From contig JAPWKH010000016.1 in assembly GCA_028283605.1 (NCBI GenBank), positions 21,469 to 85,468 of the forward strand: a stretch of DNA of 64,000 nucleotides, written 5' to 3'. Under the pieces are notes generated by a model. The model ran no database searches and was not told where the DNA came from. It saw only the letters and a program-made list of their open reading frames with translations. Position numbers and translations under genes: made by a program. This document shows, piece after piece, positions 1 through 7,884 of this stretch (positions are counted from its first letter, which is position 1; each line of letters begins with the position of its first letter). Origin of the DNA: Arachidicoccus sp. GTDB lineage: Bacteria; Bacteroidota; Bacteroidia; Chitinophagales; Chitinophagaceae.

Positions 1-165
1 TAAATAATCCCATCTTTTTTTCTTGAAACTGTTTCCGTTTACCTGATCATAAAATTGTTCTTTCGTTAAAACAAAAGGCTGGTTTGGAAAACGCACTGTA
101 TAAACTTTGCTCGGAATTCCGATAATTTCAGAATGCTGTTTCTTCGTTTTTTTATAAATTGCCAT
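1..165 (-). CDS. Hypothetical protein, N-terminal part only
   Basis: Open frame that starts with ATG at 163-165 on the minus strand and runs off the left edge without a stop, giving 55 residues. The product begins MAIYKKTKKQHSEIIGIPSK and is rich in lysine, with a short hydrophobic stretch VYTVRFPNQPFVLT. I do not recognise the family. It is divergent from the HTH gene at 318, and the two share the 166-317 intergenic region, so they may be co-regulated. Real coding is plausible because of the good start and lack of stops, but the length is too short to be sure. Confidence 0.45.
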   Translation of the reverse strand, partial: MAIYKKTKKQHSEIIGIPSKVYTVRFPNQPFVLTKEQFYDQVNGNSFKKKRWDYL

Positions 166-214
166 TGGATAAGGTTTTGTTTATCCAAAGCAATGCAGGT
201 TTGTGAAACTGTTC

Positions 215-247
215 TATTCCGCAACAGTATAAGTTATTCCGCTACAG
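215..247. promoter_or_regulatory. Direct-repeat operator candidate upstream of HTH gene
   Basis: Two copies of TATTCCGCWACAG (215-227 and 235-247) repeat with a 20-bp period, about two helical turns, between the divergent genes at 165 and 318. Phased direct repeats next to an XRE-type regulator gene suggest an autoregulatory operator. This is inference from position and repetition only. Confidence 0.4.
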
Positions 248-304
248 GAATATTTTATCTTGAAAATGCGAATACGGATGAATAACAATTATCGTTTAAA
301 AACT

Positions 305-312
305 TAATTTTG
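305..312 (+). promoter_or_regulatory. Bacteroidota -7 promoter box (TAATTTTG)
   Basis: Exact match to the Bacteroidota -7 consensus TAnnTTTG, ending 6 bases before the ATG at 318. A start site 5-7 bases downstream would make the mRNA leaderless or nearly so. No clear -33 TTTG element is visible. Confidence 0.5.
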
Positions 313-317
313 TTTCT

Positions 318-728
318 ATGAATACAAAAGAAGAATCGGCGAAAACAATTCATCAGGGTAGGAACGTAAAGCGTTTTCGTGAAATGCTTGGTATCAAACA
401 GGATGCTTTGGCTTATGAATTGGGCGATGATTGGAATCAGAAAAAAGTTTCGTTGTTGGAATCAAAAGAAACAATTGAACCGGATATTTTGGAACAGGTT
501 GCTAAGATTCTGAAAGTACCTGCGGAAGCTATTAAAAAATTTGACGAAGAAAGCGTGGTAAATATTATATCAAATACTTTCAATGACCAATCAAATGGTT
601 ATAACTATTATCCTACGTTCAACATTAACCCTATAGAAAAAATAATGGAATTATTCGAACGTCTTCTTGCCAGTGAAAAAGAAAAGACGGAATTGATGAA
701 GGAGATTTTAACGAAGTTGGGCAAGTAG
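318..728 (+). CDS. XRE-family helix-turn-helix regulator
   Basis: A 136-residue protein with a predicted Cro/C1-type HTH at about residues 15-70 (NVKRFREMLGIKQDALAYEL, then QKKVSLLESKETI), matching the usual XRE layout in which a glutamine starts helix 2. The C-terminal half is a polar linker followed by a helical stretch rich in Glu/Lys (about 105-136) that could mediate oligomerisation. It is probably a DNA-binding repressor, possibly autoregulated through the 20-bp-spaced direct repeats just upstream. It lies just outside the left end of the cassette array. The target genes are unknown. Confidence 0.75.
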   Translation: MNTKEESAKTIHQGRNVKRFREMLGIKQDALAYELGDDWNQKKVSLLESKETIEPDILEQVAKILKVPAEAIKKFDEESVVNIISNTFNDQSNGYNYYPTFNINPIEKIMELFERLLASEKEKTELMKEILTKLGK

Positions 729-865
729 GTTTAAATAAATATCAATTTATTCAATTACAGCTATAGGCTCATATTGGAAGTCCAATATTTCAATAAATCT
801 TATCCTTCCGAAATAAATTATTGGGGTTAAAAGTTCAATTGAAAAACTGCAGTTGAATTTTTCCA

Positions 866-926
866 CGTCAGCCCGCCATTTCGCCAAACCGATGTATCTT
901 GCGCAACAGTTACCGATGTTACCTGC
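866..926. repeat. Truncated attC-like site (distal end of cassette array)
   Basis: Only the right half of an attC-like palindrome is present: GCCCGCC at 871-877, CGCCAAACC at 882-890, then GATGT, an IS footprint, and the box GTTACCTGC (918-926). The expected left half (a GGCTTGGCG-type arm) is absent upstream, so the site is damaged. The box at 918 is the exact reverse complement of GCAGGTAAC at 2905-2913, which closes cassette 1. In the orientation running away from the recombinase this is the terminal attC of the array. Confidence 0.6.
896..914. mobile_element. Footprint of a deleted IS1182-like element
   Basis: Nineteen bases lie between two copies of GATGT (891-895 and 915-919). The right part, TTGCGCAACAGTTACC, matches the right terminus of the intact IS copy at 16338-16353 at 15 of 16 positions. 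The flanking pentanucleotide repeat is the same one that flanks that copy. This is best read as a nearly complete deletion of a fourth IS copy that left its right end and target duplication behind. Confidence 0.55.
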
Positions 927-946
927 TGCCCTTTGTCTGTCAGACT

Positions 947-1900
947 CTACAAATAAAGTATCGTTAATAGCGTTGCCAAAGAAATTACAAGCCACAATGT
1001 CAATCCTTGTAAAATTGGGTTTAGTCCTACGGAAGCTAATGTTTTTTTAGATAGTCCACAGCCAATTAGAAAAAGTGTAGCTGTTAGTCCTGATTTAGAA
1101 ATCTGCACAATAGAACTACTGATTTTTTGCACAAAAGGAACGTATGTATTTATAATAATAGCAAAAACGAATAACCCAATGAAATAAGGAATTTTAATTT
1201 TTTTGTCTTCTGATTTAAAAAGAAATCCACTTAAAAAAGCTACGGGAATAATCCACAATGCTCTTGCCAGCTTAACGGTTGTGGCAATTTGCATAGCTTC
1301 GTTTCCATACTTGCTTGCGGCACCTACAACAGAACTTGTGTCGTGAATAGCAATAGCACACCATAAACCGAATTGCGATTGCGAAAGATGTAATTGTCCG
1401 CCAATAAAAGGAAATAAAAAAAGGGCAATGGAATTGAGTATAAAAACAGTTCCCAAAGCTACGCTTATTTGTTTTTCTTCTGCTTTGATAACAGGCGAAA
1501 CCGCAGCAATAGCACTTCCCCCACATATTGCTGTTCCCACAGAAATAAGAAAAGATGTTTTATTATTTATCTTCAAAAATTTACCCAACGAATAGCCCAA
1601 AATAAGTGTGCCGATAATGGAAACAACTGTAAATAAGATTCCGTCTTTTCCCGCTTTTAATGCCGTGCTTACATTCATTCCGAAACCTAATCCTACTACG
1701 GAAATCTGCAATAATAAATGCGTGGCTTTATGATTAAGATGCAAATAGGGATGTCCGACAAATTGTGCTATCATTATGCCTAAGAACAAAGCAATTGGCG
1801 GTGATACGAAAGGCGATAGGCAACATATAAGCGTTAAGAGAAAAATTACTTTTCTTGTAGTGTTATTCTGTTCTGAATTATTATTCCTGATGTTTTTCAT
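947..1900 (-). CDS. YeiH-type (UPF0324) putative sulfate exporter family protein
   Basis: A 317-residue polytopic membrane protein with about ten hydrophobic segments. The family hallmark SVGTAICGGSAIAAVSPVIK lies near residue 120, and the region AIHDTSSVVGAA near 185 also fits the YeiH/UPF0324 family, annotated as putative sulfate exporters; the true substrate is not established. Length is close to the family norm (about 320-350). It follows the LysR-type gene (1972-2868) on the same strand with a 71-bp gap, the arrangement seen for yeiE-yeiH in enterobacteria, so LysR control is likely. It is cargo of cassette 1; the stop lies about 20 bp from the cassette boundary box. Confidence 0.85.
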   Translation of the reverse strand: MKNIRNNNSEQNNTTRKVIFLLTLICCLSPFVSPPIALFLGIMIAQFVGHPYLHLNHKATHLLLQISVVGLGFGMNVSTALKAGKDGILFTVVSIIGTLILGYSLGKFLKINNKTSFLISVGTAICGGSAIAAVSPVIKAEEKQISVALGTVFILNSIALFLFPFIGGQLHLSQSQFGLWCAIAIHDTSSVVGAASKYGNEAMQIATTVKLARALWIIPVAFLSGFLFKSEDKKIKIPYFIGLFVFAIIINTYVPFVQKISSSIVQISKSGLTATLFLIGCGLSKKTLASVGLNPILQGLTLWLVISLATLLTILYL

Positions 1901-1971
1901 TGCACTAAAAATTATTTCGGTGCAATATTCAGCAACATTAGCACGACAGGGAAATGATTATTAGCAATCTT

Positions 1972-2868
1972 CTATAACTTAAAGTTATCACGGCTCATAA
2001 ATTTCAAAAATAATTCTTGCAAGTAATTTGAGCCGCCTTGTTGGATAATGAAATAAAAATACCGTTCAATGCTCAAATCTTCTATATCTATGATTTTTAG
2101 TTCATTATTTTTTAGTTCTTTGAATATGGAATGAACAGATAAAAATGCAAAAGCGTTTGAATGAAATAGATAAGATTTAATACTTTCACTACTTTCTAAA
2201 ATTAGTTCAATATTCAGTTGCGAAAACTTCACGTTCACTTTTTTCAAAGCTGCAACAATGACTTCCAAAGAACCCGAACCTTGTTCACGCACAACCAATG
2301 GCAACTTTTGCAATTCGTTTAATGTGATTGTTGATTTTTTGATTGCCTTATTTGTGATGCTTGTGCAAAGCACAATTTCGTCTTTAATGAACGGTATGTA
2401 TTTTATATTTTGGCGTTTGGATTGTCCTTCAACAATGCCTAAATCAATTTTATTGTCCACTAACAGGCTTTCGATATGTTCCGTGTTTCCGTCCGTGAGT
2501 TCAATGTGAATGTCGGGAAACTTCTGTTTGAATAACGCAAGATATTTAGGCAAAACGTATTGAGCAACAGTAGTGCTTGCACCTAATTTAATAGAGCCTT
2601 TCACACTTTCGTTTAGTGCCGCCAAATCAAATTCAATGTCCCGGTAAATATTAAAAATACTTTCGGTGTAGTTTAATAACGTAGCACCGGCAACTGTCAG
2701 CTTTATTTTCGTTCCGTTTCGTTCAAACAGTTTGCATTTGTAAAAACTTTCAACTTCCTGAATATGTTTTGTTACGGCAGGTTGTGTAATAAAAAGTTCT
2801 TCTGCAGCTTTTGTAAAGTTGAGCCGTTTTGCAACCGTATGAAATACTTTTAATCTAAAATCAAACAT
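1972..2868 (-). CDS. LysR-family transcriptional regulator
   Basis: A 298-residue protein with the standard layout: winged HTH in residues 1-65 (FHTVAKRLNFTKAAEELFIT, then QPAVTKHIQEVE) and a substrate-binding domain from about 90 to 290 (IKLGASTTVAQYVLP, DLGIVEG, VREQGSGS). The GSGS-type anion-binding loop and the YeiE/CysB-like features fit sensing of a small sulfur or other anion, but the ligand is not established. It sits directly upstream of, and on the same strand as, the YeiH-type exporter and probably activates it. Both form cassette 1 of the array; the closing box GCAGGTAAC lies 36 bp upstream of the start codon. Confidence 0.85.
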   Translation of the reverse strand: MFDFRLKVFHTVAKRLNFTKAAEELFITQPAVTKHIQEVESFYKCKLFERNGTKIKLTVAGATLLNYTESIFNIYRDIEFDLAALNESVKGSIKLGASTTVAQYVLPKYLALFKQKFPDIHIELTDGNTEHIESLLVDNKIDLGIVEGQSKRQNIKYIPFIKDEIVLCTSITNKAIKKSTITLNELQKLPLVVREQGSGSLEVIVAALKKVNVKFSQLNIELILESSESIKSYLFHSNAFAFLSVHSIFKELKNNELKIIDIEDLSIERYFYFIIQQGGSNYLQELFLKFMSRDNFKL

Positions 2869-2904
2869 TTGTCAAATATAATGATAGCTTCGGTTTTTAG
2901 GGTT

Positions 2905-2989
2905 GCAGGTAACGTTTTGGTGTTTGGGCGTGAAAGTCCGCAGGAACTTTCATGTGTGAACGTCAGTCGCCATAACGCCAAACCGCTGT
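2905..2989. repeat. attC-like site B, left part (interrupted by IS copy 1)
   Basis: Begins with the R''-type box GCAGGTAAC (2905-2913). One arm, GGTGTTTGGGCG (2919-2930), pairs imperfectly with CGCCATAACGCCAAACC (2968-2984). A small inner hairpin TGAAAGT/ACTTTCA lies at 2931-2952. The site continues after the IS at 4731 with GCTGT and the next box GTTATTGGC (4734-4742). The outer boxes GCAGGTAAC and GTTATTGGCTGC are partly complementary. Confidence 0.65.
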
Positions 2990-4730
2990 GCCTGTTGCAC
3001 AACTAAGATATGCACATTATGTGAATGATAGAAATTAAGAACGCTTTTTGCGGAATAAATTTTATGCAAGGCAAAAAGAACCTCACCCCACAACTATTCT
3101 ACAATACAAGTCTGGATCGACTTGTGCCCGAAGATAATTTTTACAGAAAGCTCAGCAAGGAGCTGGATCTCCACTTTATTTATAAAGCCACTGCAAAATA
3201 CTACGGCAGGGAAGGACAAGAGAGTATCGATCCCGTTGTTTTTTTTAAAATATTGCTGGTCGGCTATTTCAACAATATCAACAGTGACCGTGCATTGCTG
3301 CGTTATTGTGCCAATTGCTTAGATGTTCGTTTGTTCTTACAATATGATTTAGGGGAAGACCTACCCTGGCACAGTACCATTAGCCGCACAAGGCAACTGT
3401 ATGGCGAAGAAGTGTTTTTAAGTTTGTTTCAAACAGTATTGAAACTATGTTTAGACAAAGGCATGATACGAGGCAAGCGCCAATGTGTGGACAGCGCCTT
3501 CATAAAAGCCAATGCCTCCATGGACAGCTTGATAGAAAAAGAAGTGGTAGAAGATGCAAGTGCTTTTGTAAACGAGCTTAACGAGAACAGTGAATACAAA
3601 GTAACGACTGAAAGAAAAAAGTTAGTTGACCGTCATCATAAGTGGAAAGAAGAAGCGTACAAAGGCATGCCCGGCAATAATAAAAGCGATCGTGTGGATG
3701 AAGACGGCAATGAAATCCGCCCGAAATTCCTGAGCAATCATACACATTACAGCCCAACCGACCCCGATGCAAAGATCAGTGTAAAGCCCGGCAAGGCCCG
3801 ACATCTCAATTATGCAGGACAGTTGGCAGTAGATGATGCGCACCACGTGATTACTGGTGCCTGCGCCAGTACGGCGGGTAGTAAAGACAGTGCTATCCTG
3901 CATGAAATTGTTGACCAAACCATACACAATCTTGAAAGCAACGGCATGCAGCTCGAAGAACTGATAGCCGATGCCGGCTACAGCAGCGGCGAAGCTTTGC
4001 AATATCTGGATGATAAAAACATAGATGCGTGGATACCGAATTTCGGGCAATACAAGCCCTTGCGGGAAGGGTTCATTTATAACAAAGAAAAGAACCAATA
4101 CGAATGTATAAAAACCACCGGTCACAAAGCCGTCCTCACATTTAAGGGCACTAAGACCGACAGCAAAGGCTACAGCAAACATATCTACCGCAGCAGCGAG
4201 AAAGATTGTAAAAACTGTCCGTTACGCACAGAGTGCTGCGGAAAAGCTACCAAATTTAAAAAGATAGACAATTCTATATACAAGCCCTTGTATGACAAGA
4301 TGCACTTAAAGCTTAGGGAGCATCGGGCTTATCACCGCAGGTTAGTAAAGCGGCGAAGCTCCACTGTAGAACCAGTACTTGGCACACTTATTAACCATCA
4401 CAATATGCGACGGATCAATGCGAGGGGCATGCAAGCGGCCAACAAACACATATTAATGGCAGCGCTATGCTATAATCTGAAGAAATACCTGAAGTTCACC
4501 CGTAACCTGCCACAAAGTATGGCAATAGCCCTGCAAAAAATGAAGGGGAAATCCTTTTATTTTATTTTTTTGATCTTAAGGTTAGCCATACCGGCCAATA
4601 GGCGGGTGCCAAAACTTTATGAAATCAGCAACCCATAAAAAACAGACTCCGGCATTAAGGCTGTATATGCGTTTTGAAACGGTATTATGGAATCAAAATT
4701 TATTTAATTGGTAGTTGTGCAACAGTTACT
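2990..4730 (+). mobile_element. IS1182-like insertion sequence, copy 1 (intact)
   Basis: A 1741-bp element with 14-bp perfect terminal inverted repeats CTGTTGCACAACTA at 2992-3005 and 4712-4725 (inverted), flanked by the direct repeat GCTGT (2985-2989 and 4731-4735). The exact outer boundary is uncertain by a few bases because the termini outside the inverted repeats differ. It encodes one uninterrupted transposase. It is inserted in the right arm of an attC-like site just inside the GTT core. Two further near-identical copies lie at 11514 and 14615, in the same orientation. Confidence 0.85.
3025..4638 (+). CDS. IS1182-family transposase
   Basis: A 537-residue DDE transposase. The N-terminal region (about 25-110) matches the DUF772/InsH-type domain (LVPEDNFYRKL, LLVGYFNNINSDRALLRY). 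The C-terminal catalytic region carries the expected acidic residues in QCVDSAFIKANAS, LIADAGYSSGEA and SSTVEPVLGTL. A cysteine cluster (CKNCPLRTECC) near 400 is typical of the IS1182 group. The start could instead be the ATG at 3064 (MQGKKNLTP), which is where homologues tend to begin. The last 24 residues exist only because of a seven-T run; copy 3 has six and ends earlier. This is the only copy without an internal frameshift and is presumably the functional source. Confidence 0.92.
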   Translation: MIEIKNAFCGINFMQGKKNLTPQLFYNTSLDRLVPEDNFYRKLSKELDLHFIYKATAKYYGREGQESIDPVVFFKILLVGYFNNINSDRALLRYCANCLDVRLFLQYDLGEDLPWHSTISRTRQLYGEEVFLSLFQTVLKLCLDKGMIRGKRQCVDSAFIKANASMDSLIEKEVVEDASAFVNELNENSEYKVTTERKKLVDRHHKWKEEAYKGMPGNNKSDRVDEDGNEIRPKFLSNHTHYSPTDPDAKISVKPGKARHLNYAGQLAVDDAHHVITGACASTAGSKDSAILHEIVDQTIHNLESNGMQLEELIADAGYSSGEALQYLDDKNIDAWIPNFGQYKPLREGFIYNKEKNQYECIKTTGHKAVLTFKGTKTDSKGYSKHIYRSSEKDCKNCPLRTECCGKATKFKKIDNSIYKPLYDKMHLKLREHRAYHRRLVKRRSSTVEPVLGTLINHHNMRRINARGMQAANKHILMAALCYNLKKYLKFTRNLPQSMAIALQKMKGKSFYFIFLILRLAIPANRRVPKLYEISNP

Positions 4731-4799
4731 GCTGTTATTGGCTGCCCATTCTTTCGTCCGTTATTTGTCTGTCGGGTCGGGTGTTGTCGGTGCGTTGGC

Positions 4800-4866
4800 T
4801 TGGGTAGCTCTTTTGCATTTTTCTGTTGGGTTTGTGCGGTTGCGAAAATGCAAATGTGCTACCCAA
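4800..4866 (-). terminator. Hairpin with TTGTGCG loop at end of the sulfur operon
   Basis: Two-part stem: TTGGGTAGC (4800-4808) with GCTACCCAA (4858-4866), and TTTGCATTTT (4812-4821) with AAAATGCAAA (4845-4854), separated by a three-base internal loop tct/tgt. The loop contains TTTGTGCG. It overlaps the stop codon of the minus-strand gene at 4859 and could end the operon. It resembles hairpins at 11253 and 14546, so it is more than a generic terminator. Confidence 0.5.
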
Positions 4867-5608
4867 TAGCGTGGACTTTGGTTGTCTTTGTCCGTTTGTG
4901 TAACTGATAAGTCAAGTTCAGAAAGATGTTATTTTCGTGTAGTTTGGTTGTGCCTGTCAAAGGCAGTCGGGCAATGTGGATATAACCGATATCAAATTTC
5001 AGATAAGGTAAAACTGTGTATTCAAGGTTTAGTCCAATTCTGTCGTGGTCAAAGAAATGATGTTGTGTTGTGCCTGAAAGATTAAAAAGTAATTCATCAA
5101 AAACTGAAAGTTTTATTTTGTCTATAAAGTCGTAACGAAAGCCAAAACGGTTTCTTAGTCGTGTGATGTCAGATTGATTGTTGTCAAACATTCGGTATTC
5201 AATCGCTGTCCTGTCCACAACGTAAAACTTTTTTACAATTATGTGTTGTAGTTCAACTGCTGCCGAAAAACGAATTTCATTATTAGGTTGTGCGATTTCG
5301 TCTGTCTTGTTTTGAATAATCCTGTAATGAGAAAAATAAGCGAAAGGCGATACGGAAACCTTTACATCTTCATTGTGTTGATAATGCACCCAACTTCTGT
5401 AAGTAAACATCAAGTTTCTGTCAAACAAGTTTGCATTGTCAAATCCGTTTTGTCGTCTGTGCTGAAACTCGTTGTCTATTTTGAATTTCTTGCCAACAGG
5501 AATACTCAAAGTGCTGCGAAACCAAGCATTGTAATGTTGTTGTGCCTGTGAAGTCTGGACAATAGAAATCCATATTGCTGTCGTCAGCAATTTTTTTAAC
5601 CAATTCAT
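4859..5608 (-). CDS. DUF2490 outer-membrane beta-barrel protein
   Basis: A 249-residue protein with an N-terminal signal peptide (MNWLKKLLTTAIWISIVQTSQAQ, cleavage near residue 22). The remainder is an alternating hydrophobic/polar beta-strand pattern (QHYNAWFRSTLSIPVGKKF, NEFQHRR, FAYFSHYRI, FDIGYIHIA), which matches DUF2490, a Bacteroidota barrel family of unknown function. It is the last gene of the sulfur operon, 9 bp downstream of the YeeE/YedE-like gene, so it may help small sulfur compounds cross the outer membrane (inference). The stop codon lies within a hairpin. Confidence 0.75.
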   Translation of the reverse strand: MNWLKKLLTTAIWISIVQTSQAQQHYNAWFRSTLSIPVGKKFKIDNEFQHRRQNGFDNANLFDRNLMFTYRSWVHYQHNEDVKVSVSPFAYFSHYRIIQNKTDEIAQPNNEIRFSAAVELQHIIVKKFYVVDRTAIEYRMFDNNQSDITRLRNRFGFRYDFIDKIKLSVFDELLFNLSGTTQHHFFDHDRIGLNLEYTVLPYLKFDIGYIHIARLPLTGTTKLHENNIFLNLTYQLHKRTKTTKVHAIG

Positions 5609-5617
5609 AGATGTTTT

Positions 5618-6118
5618 TTAGTGTGGAAGTTTTTCTCTGAAATATCCGTAAACCCAAGTGCCTGCAATGGCACTCAAAAGCGTAACGGCAATAACGGTTG
5701 CACCTGTTCCGATTTGTGCAAACAACGGACCGGGGCAAGCTCCCGTAATTGCCCAACCCAAACCAAAAATTAAACCGCCATAGATTTGTCCTTTATTAAA
5801 TTCTTTGGGTGAAATTTTAATTGGTTCGCCATAAATGGTTTTGATGTTGAATTTCTTAATCAGGAAAACGGAAATCATACCGACAACAATGGCACTCCCG
5901 ATTATTCCATACATATGAAACGACTGTAAACGAAACATTTCTTGTATGCGAAACCAACTTACAATTTCTGCTTTTACAAACACAATTCCGAATAAAATTC
6001 CTACGATTAAGTATTTCAAATTGTGATACCACTTGTGTTCCAAACGACTTTCGTTTACGCACATTGCGTCTAATTCACGAAGTTGTAAATCTTTTTCTAT
6101 ATCTGTATTTTGTTGCAT
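5618..6118 (-). CDS. YeeE/YedE-family sulfur transport protein, second half
   Basis: A 166-residue membrane protein with four hydrophobic segments. The motif GLGWAITGACPGPLFAQIGTG (about 125-145) matches the YeeE/YedE (sulf_transp, DUF6691) signature, in which a conserved cysteine lies in the pore. In E. coli a single YeeE protein takes up thiosulfate. Here the transporter is split into two half-length genes, this one and 6130-6693, separated by 11 bp, a common Bacteroidota and proteobacterial form. It probably moves thiosulfate or another sulfur species in the persulfide pathway encoded upstream. The long N-terminal cytoplasmic tail is unremarkable. Confidence 0.8.
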   Translation of the reverse strand: MQQNTDIEKDLQLRELDAMCVNESRLEHKWYHNLKYLIVGILFGIVFVKAEIVSWFRIQEMFRLQSFHMYGIIGSAIVVGMISVFLIKKFNIKTIYGEPIKISPKEFNKGQIYGGLIFGLGWAITGACPGPLFAQIGTGATVIAVTLLSAIAGTWVYGYFREKLPH

Positions 6119-6129
6119 TTCTGTTTTAG

Positions 6130-6693
6130 TTAAAGTGAAAGAATAAAAGGTAAAATGAGATTAGCCATAATGAAACCGCCAATCATAAAACTAATGGTCG
6201 CAATCAATGACGGAAGTTGTAAATTGGACAATCCCATAATGGCGTGTCCGCTTGTGCAACCACCTGCGTAACGTGTGCCGAAACCCACTAAAAAACCACC
6301 GACAACCATAAGTAAAAATCCTTTCAGCGTAAACAGCGATTGCCAATTTATGATGTCTTTTGGTACAAGGTTGTTGAAATTTGTAATGCCGTAACCTGCT
6401 AATTCTGTTGCTAATTTTGGATTGACTTCAACAGGATTGGCATTTGATAAAAGGTTTATTGCTATTGCTCCGCCTAAAAAAATGCCGAACACAAAAAACA
6501 AATTCCACACTTCTTTTTTCCAATCGTATTTAAAAAATGGAATGTTGGCAGGCATACACGAAGCACAAACGTGGCGAAGTGATGAACTGATGCCGAAAGA
6601 TTTGTTGCCAATAATTAAAAGTGCAGGAACAGTTAAACCGATTAACGGTCCCGCTACATACCAAGCCCAAGGCTGTTTTATAAATTCTATCAT
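6130..6693 (-). CDS. YeeE/YedE-family sulfur transport protein, first half
   Basis: A 187-residue membrane protein with about five hydrophobic segments and the family motif [20 protein letters not shown] near residue 140, whose cysteine is expected in the transport path. An additional CASCMPAN motif near residue 45 is also cysteine-bearing. It pairs with the adjacent half-transporter at 5618-6118; together they approximate a full YeeE. It lies 7 bp downstream of the thioredoxin gene within a tightly packed operon. The substrate is inferred from family and context (thiosulfate or related sulfur compound), not proven. Confidence 0.82.
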   Translation of the reverse strand: MIEFIKQPWAWYVAGPLIGLTVPALLIIGNKSFGISSSLRHVCASCMPANIPFFKYDWKKEVWNLFFVFGIFLGGAIAINLLSNANPVEVNPKLATELAGYGITNFNNLVPKDIINWQSLFTLKGFLLMVVGGFLVGFGTRYAGGCTSGHAIMGLSNLQLPSLIATISFMIGGFIMANLILPFILSL

Positions 6694-6700
6694 TTTTATT

Positions 6701-6994
6701 TTACTTGTTTTCGTTAATCAATTTTTCCAATTCGTTTGCAGGAACTACTCCCGATTGTCGCCAAAGCGGTTTTCCGTTTTTGAATAAAATAAGTGTTGGC
6801 ACACCACGCACCTGATAAGCTGCTGCGACTTGTTGGTTTTTGTCCACATCAATTTTGATGATGCTTGCATTTTCACCAACACGATTTTTTACATCGTCTA
6901 AAATGGGCAACATCATTTTGCACGGACTGCACCAAGTGGCAAAGAAGTCCACCAATACAGGTTTATCCTGATTTATTATTTCCTGAAATGTCAT
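6701..6994 (-). CDS. Thioredoxin
   Basis: A 97-residue protein spanning one thioredoxin fold with no signal peptide. The active site is [11 protein letters not shown] (about 17-27), with Ser replacing the usual Gly of WCGPC. The cis-proline region is [14 protein letters not shown]. It is likely cytoplasmic and, in this operon, may accept or reduce protein persulfides produced by the rhodanese enzymes. The start codon overlaps the end of the upstream DUF6132-like gene by 32 bp, indicating translational coupling. Confidence 0.88.
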   Translation of the reverse strand: MTFQEIINQDKPVLVDFFATWCSPCKMMLPILDDVKNRVGENASIIKIDVDKNQQVAAAYQVRGVPTLILFKNGKPLWRQSGVVPANELEKLINENK

Positions 6995-7196
6995 ACTGTT
7001 TTTTTATTGTCTTTTGAAACATTGAGAATAAAAGACCGCCCATAATTGAGCCGTAAATGGTGCTGCTAGTCGGGTTTGAAGTGATTGCACAACTTCCCGA
7101 ACTGCAAACCACCTGTTGCCAATAAAAATATCCTGCCGTTGCATCAACAAACAGACCAATGATTGTGAGTAAATGTTTTTTAGCGAATTTCTTCAT
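6963..7196 (-). CDS. Small membrane protein, DUF6132-like
   Basis: A 77-residue protein with an N-terminal basic stretch (MKKFAKKH), a hydrophobic segment LLTIIGLFVDATAGYFYW, a central CSSGSC motif and a second hydrophobic segment TIYGSIMGGLLFSMF. Bacteroidota sulfur clusters often carry such a protein (DUF6132). The vicinal cysteines could carry sulfur or redox equivalents, but no function is known. It overlaps both neighbours (17 bp upstream, 32 bp downstream), typical of a compact operon. Confidence 0.7.
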   Translation of the reverse strand: MKKFAKKHLLTIIGLFVDATAGYFYWQQVVCSSGSCAITSNPTSSTIYGSIMGGLLFSMFQKTIKKQYDISGNNKSG

Positions 7197-7413
7197 AGCT
7201 TACATCTTCTACATTTCTGTTGCTTTTGCGAATAGGCGTATTACAACCCGAAGCACCACAACAACCAATATTCATTATTGGCATTAGCGAAAACAAAACA
7301 CCTGCTCCGACAAACAACCATTCTTTTGTTGAAATGCCTTGAACAATAATGAATATGCCCATTGCTAAACGCAACACACGCATAAAATCCCAAGTTTTTA
7401 AATAGTTTTTCAT
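7180..7413 (-). CDS. Small inner-membrane protein of the sulfur operon
   Basis: A 77-residue protein starting at ATG 7411-7413 (MKNYLKTWDFMRVLRLAMG). An upstream ATG at 7440 would overlap the preceding gene more. It has two hydrophobic helices and a CCGASGC cysteine cluster near residue 50 followed by a polar tail. Homologous short proteins are common beside rhodanese genes in Bacteroidota, and the layout resembles DUF2892/YgaP-tail proteins. The cysteine cluster, again close to a membrane helix, suggests sulfur handling, but no specific role can be assigned. Confidence 0.65.
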   Translation of the reverse strand: MKNYLKTWDFMRVLRLAMGIFIIVQGISTKEWLFVGAGVLFSLMPIMNIGCCGASGCNTPIRKSNRNVEDVSYEEIR

Positions 7414-7415
7414 TG

Positions 7416-7673
7416 TTAATTCATTTTTCCAATTGCACAACTGATGTATGATTTTGCTTGTTTCAAAATCGTGTTGTTTCCTTTTTCGGGATAACCCAAT
7501 TTTGAAAGTTCCTGCACTAAAATATTTTTGTCTGTTGTGCCGTAAATGGTTACTATTTCGGTGTCTTTGTCAATGCTTACATTTTGCACACCGTCAATTT
7601 TTAGCAAAGCGGTTTTAATGCTGTTCATACAGCCACCGCATTTTATATTTTCTACTTCTATGTTGTGTGTCAT
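7416..7673 (-). CDS. Heavy-metal-associated (HMA) domain protein
   Basis: An 85-residue ferredoxin-like HMA domain: VENIKCGGCMNSIKTALLKI carries the CxxC metal or thiol site at about residues 12-15, followed by DGVQNVSIDKDTEIVTIYG. The C-terminal extension holds one more cysteine (YISCAIGK). HMA proteins usually bind Cu(I), but in sulfur clusters they may act as sulfur carriers; the sequence cannot decide. It overlaps the downstream end of the YgaP-like gene (7670) by 4 bp and sits 2 bp before the next gene. Confidence 0.8.
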   Translation of the reverse strand: MTHNIEVENIKCGGCMNSIKTALLKIDGVQNVSIDKDTEIVTIYGTTDKNILVQELSKLGYPEKGNNTILKQAKSYISCAIGKMN

Positions 7674-7879
7674 TGCTTTTTCTTTTTAAAAGTGTTAATT
7701 CCGAAAGGCAGATACAACGGACAAAAACTGATGAACGAAGTGATCAAAAACACTACGGCTAAAATACCCAACACGATTGTCAATGTTCCTGAAATGGTAT
7801 TTGTGAAATACAAAATGCCAATTACAACCGCAATAAGTATGCGTATTGATTTGTCTGTTGTTCCCATATTCTTTTTCAT
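7670..7879 (-). CDS. YgaP-type (DUF2892) transmembrane protein
   Basis: A 69-residue protein with the DUF2892 pattern: the soluble start MKKNMGTTDKSIRILIAVVI, a first helix, a short loop with TISGTLTI, a second helix, then FCPLYLPFGINT. It matches the membrane part of YgaP, which in E. coli is fused to a rhodanese domain; here the rhodanese is encoded separately just upstream (7885-8253), 5 bp away. The two probably work as a pair in persulfide handling at the membrane. Confidence 0.82.
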   Translation of the reverse strand: MKKNMGTTDKSIRILIAVVIGILYFTNTISGTLTIVLGILAVVFLITSFISFCPLYLPFGINTFKKKKQ

Positions 7880-7884
7880 TGTTC

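Noticed and set aside
747..995. 82-codon minus-strand frame across the distal attC remnant and the end of the YeiH gene
   Set aside because: It overlaps the real 3' end of the YeiH gene in another frame and crosses the IS footprint. The tail might be the remains of a truncated gene, but nothing supports it.
3622..4182. 186-codon frame antisense to the transposase, repeated in all IS copies
   Set aside because: It mirrors the transposase reading frame, has no promoter, and is cut short by the frameshift in copy 2. Its repetition only reflects the repeated IS.
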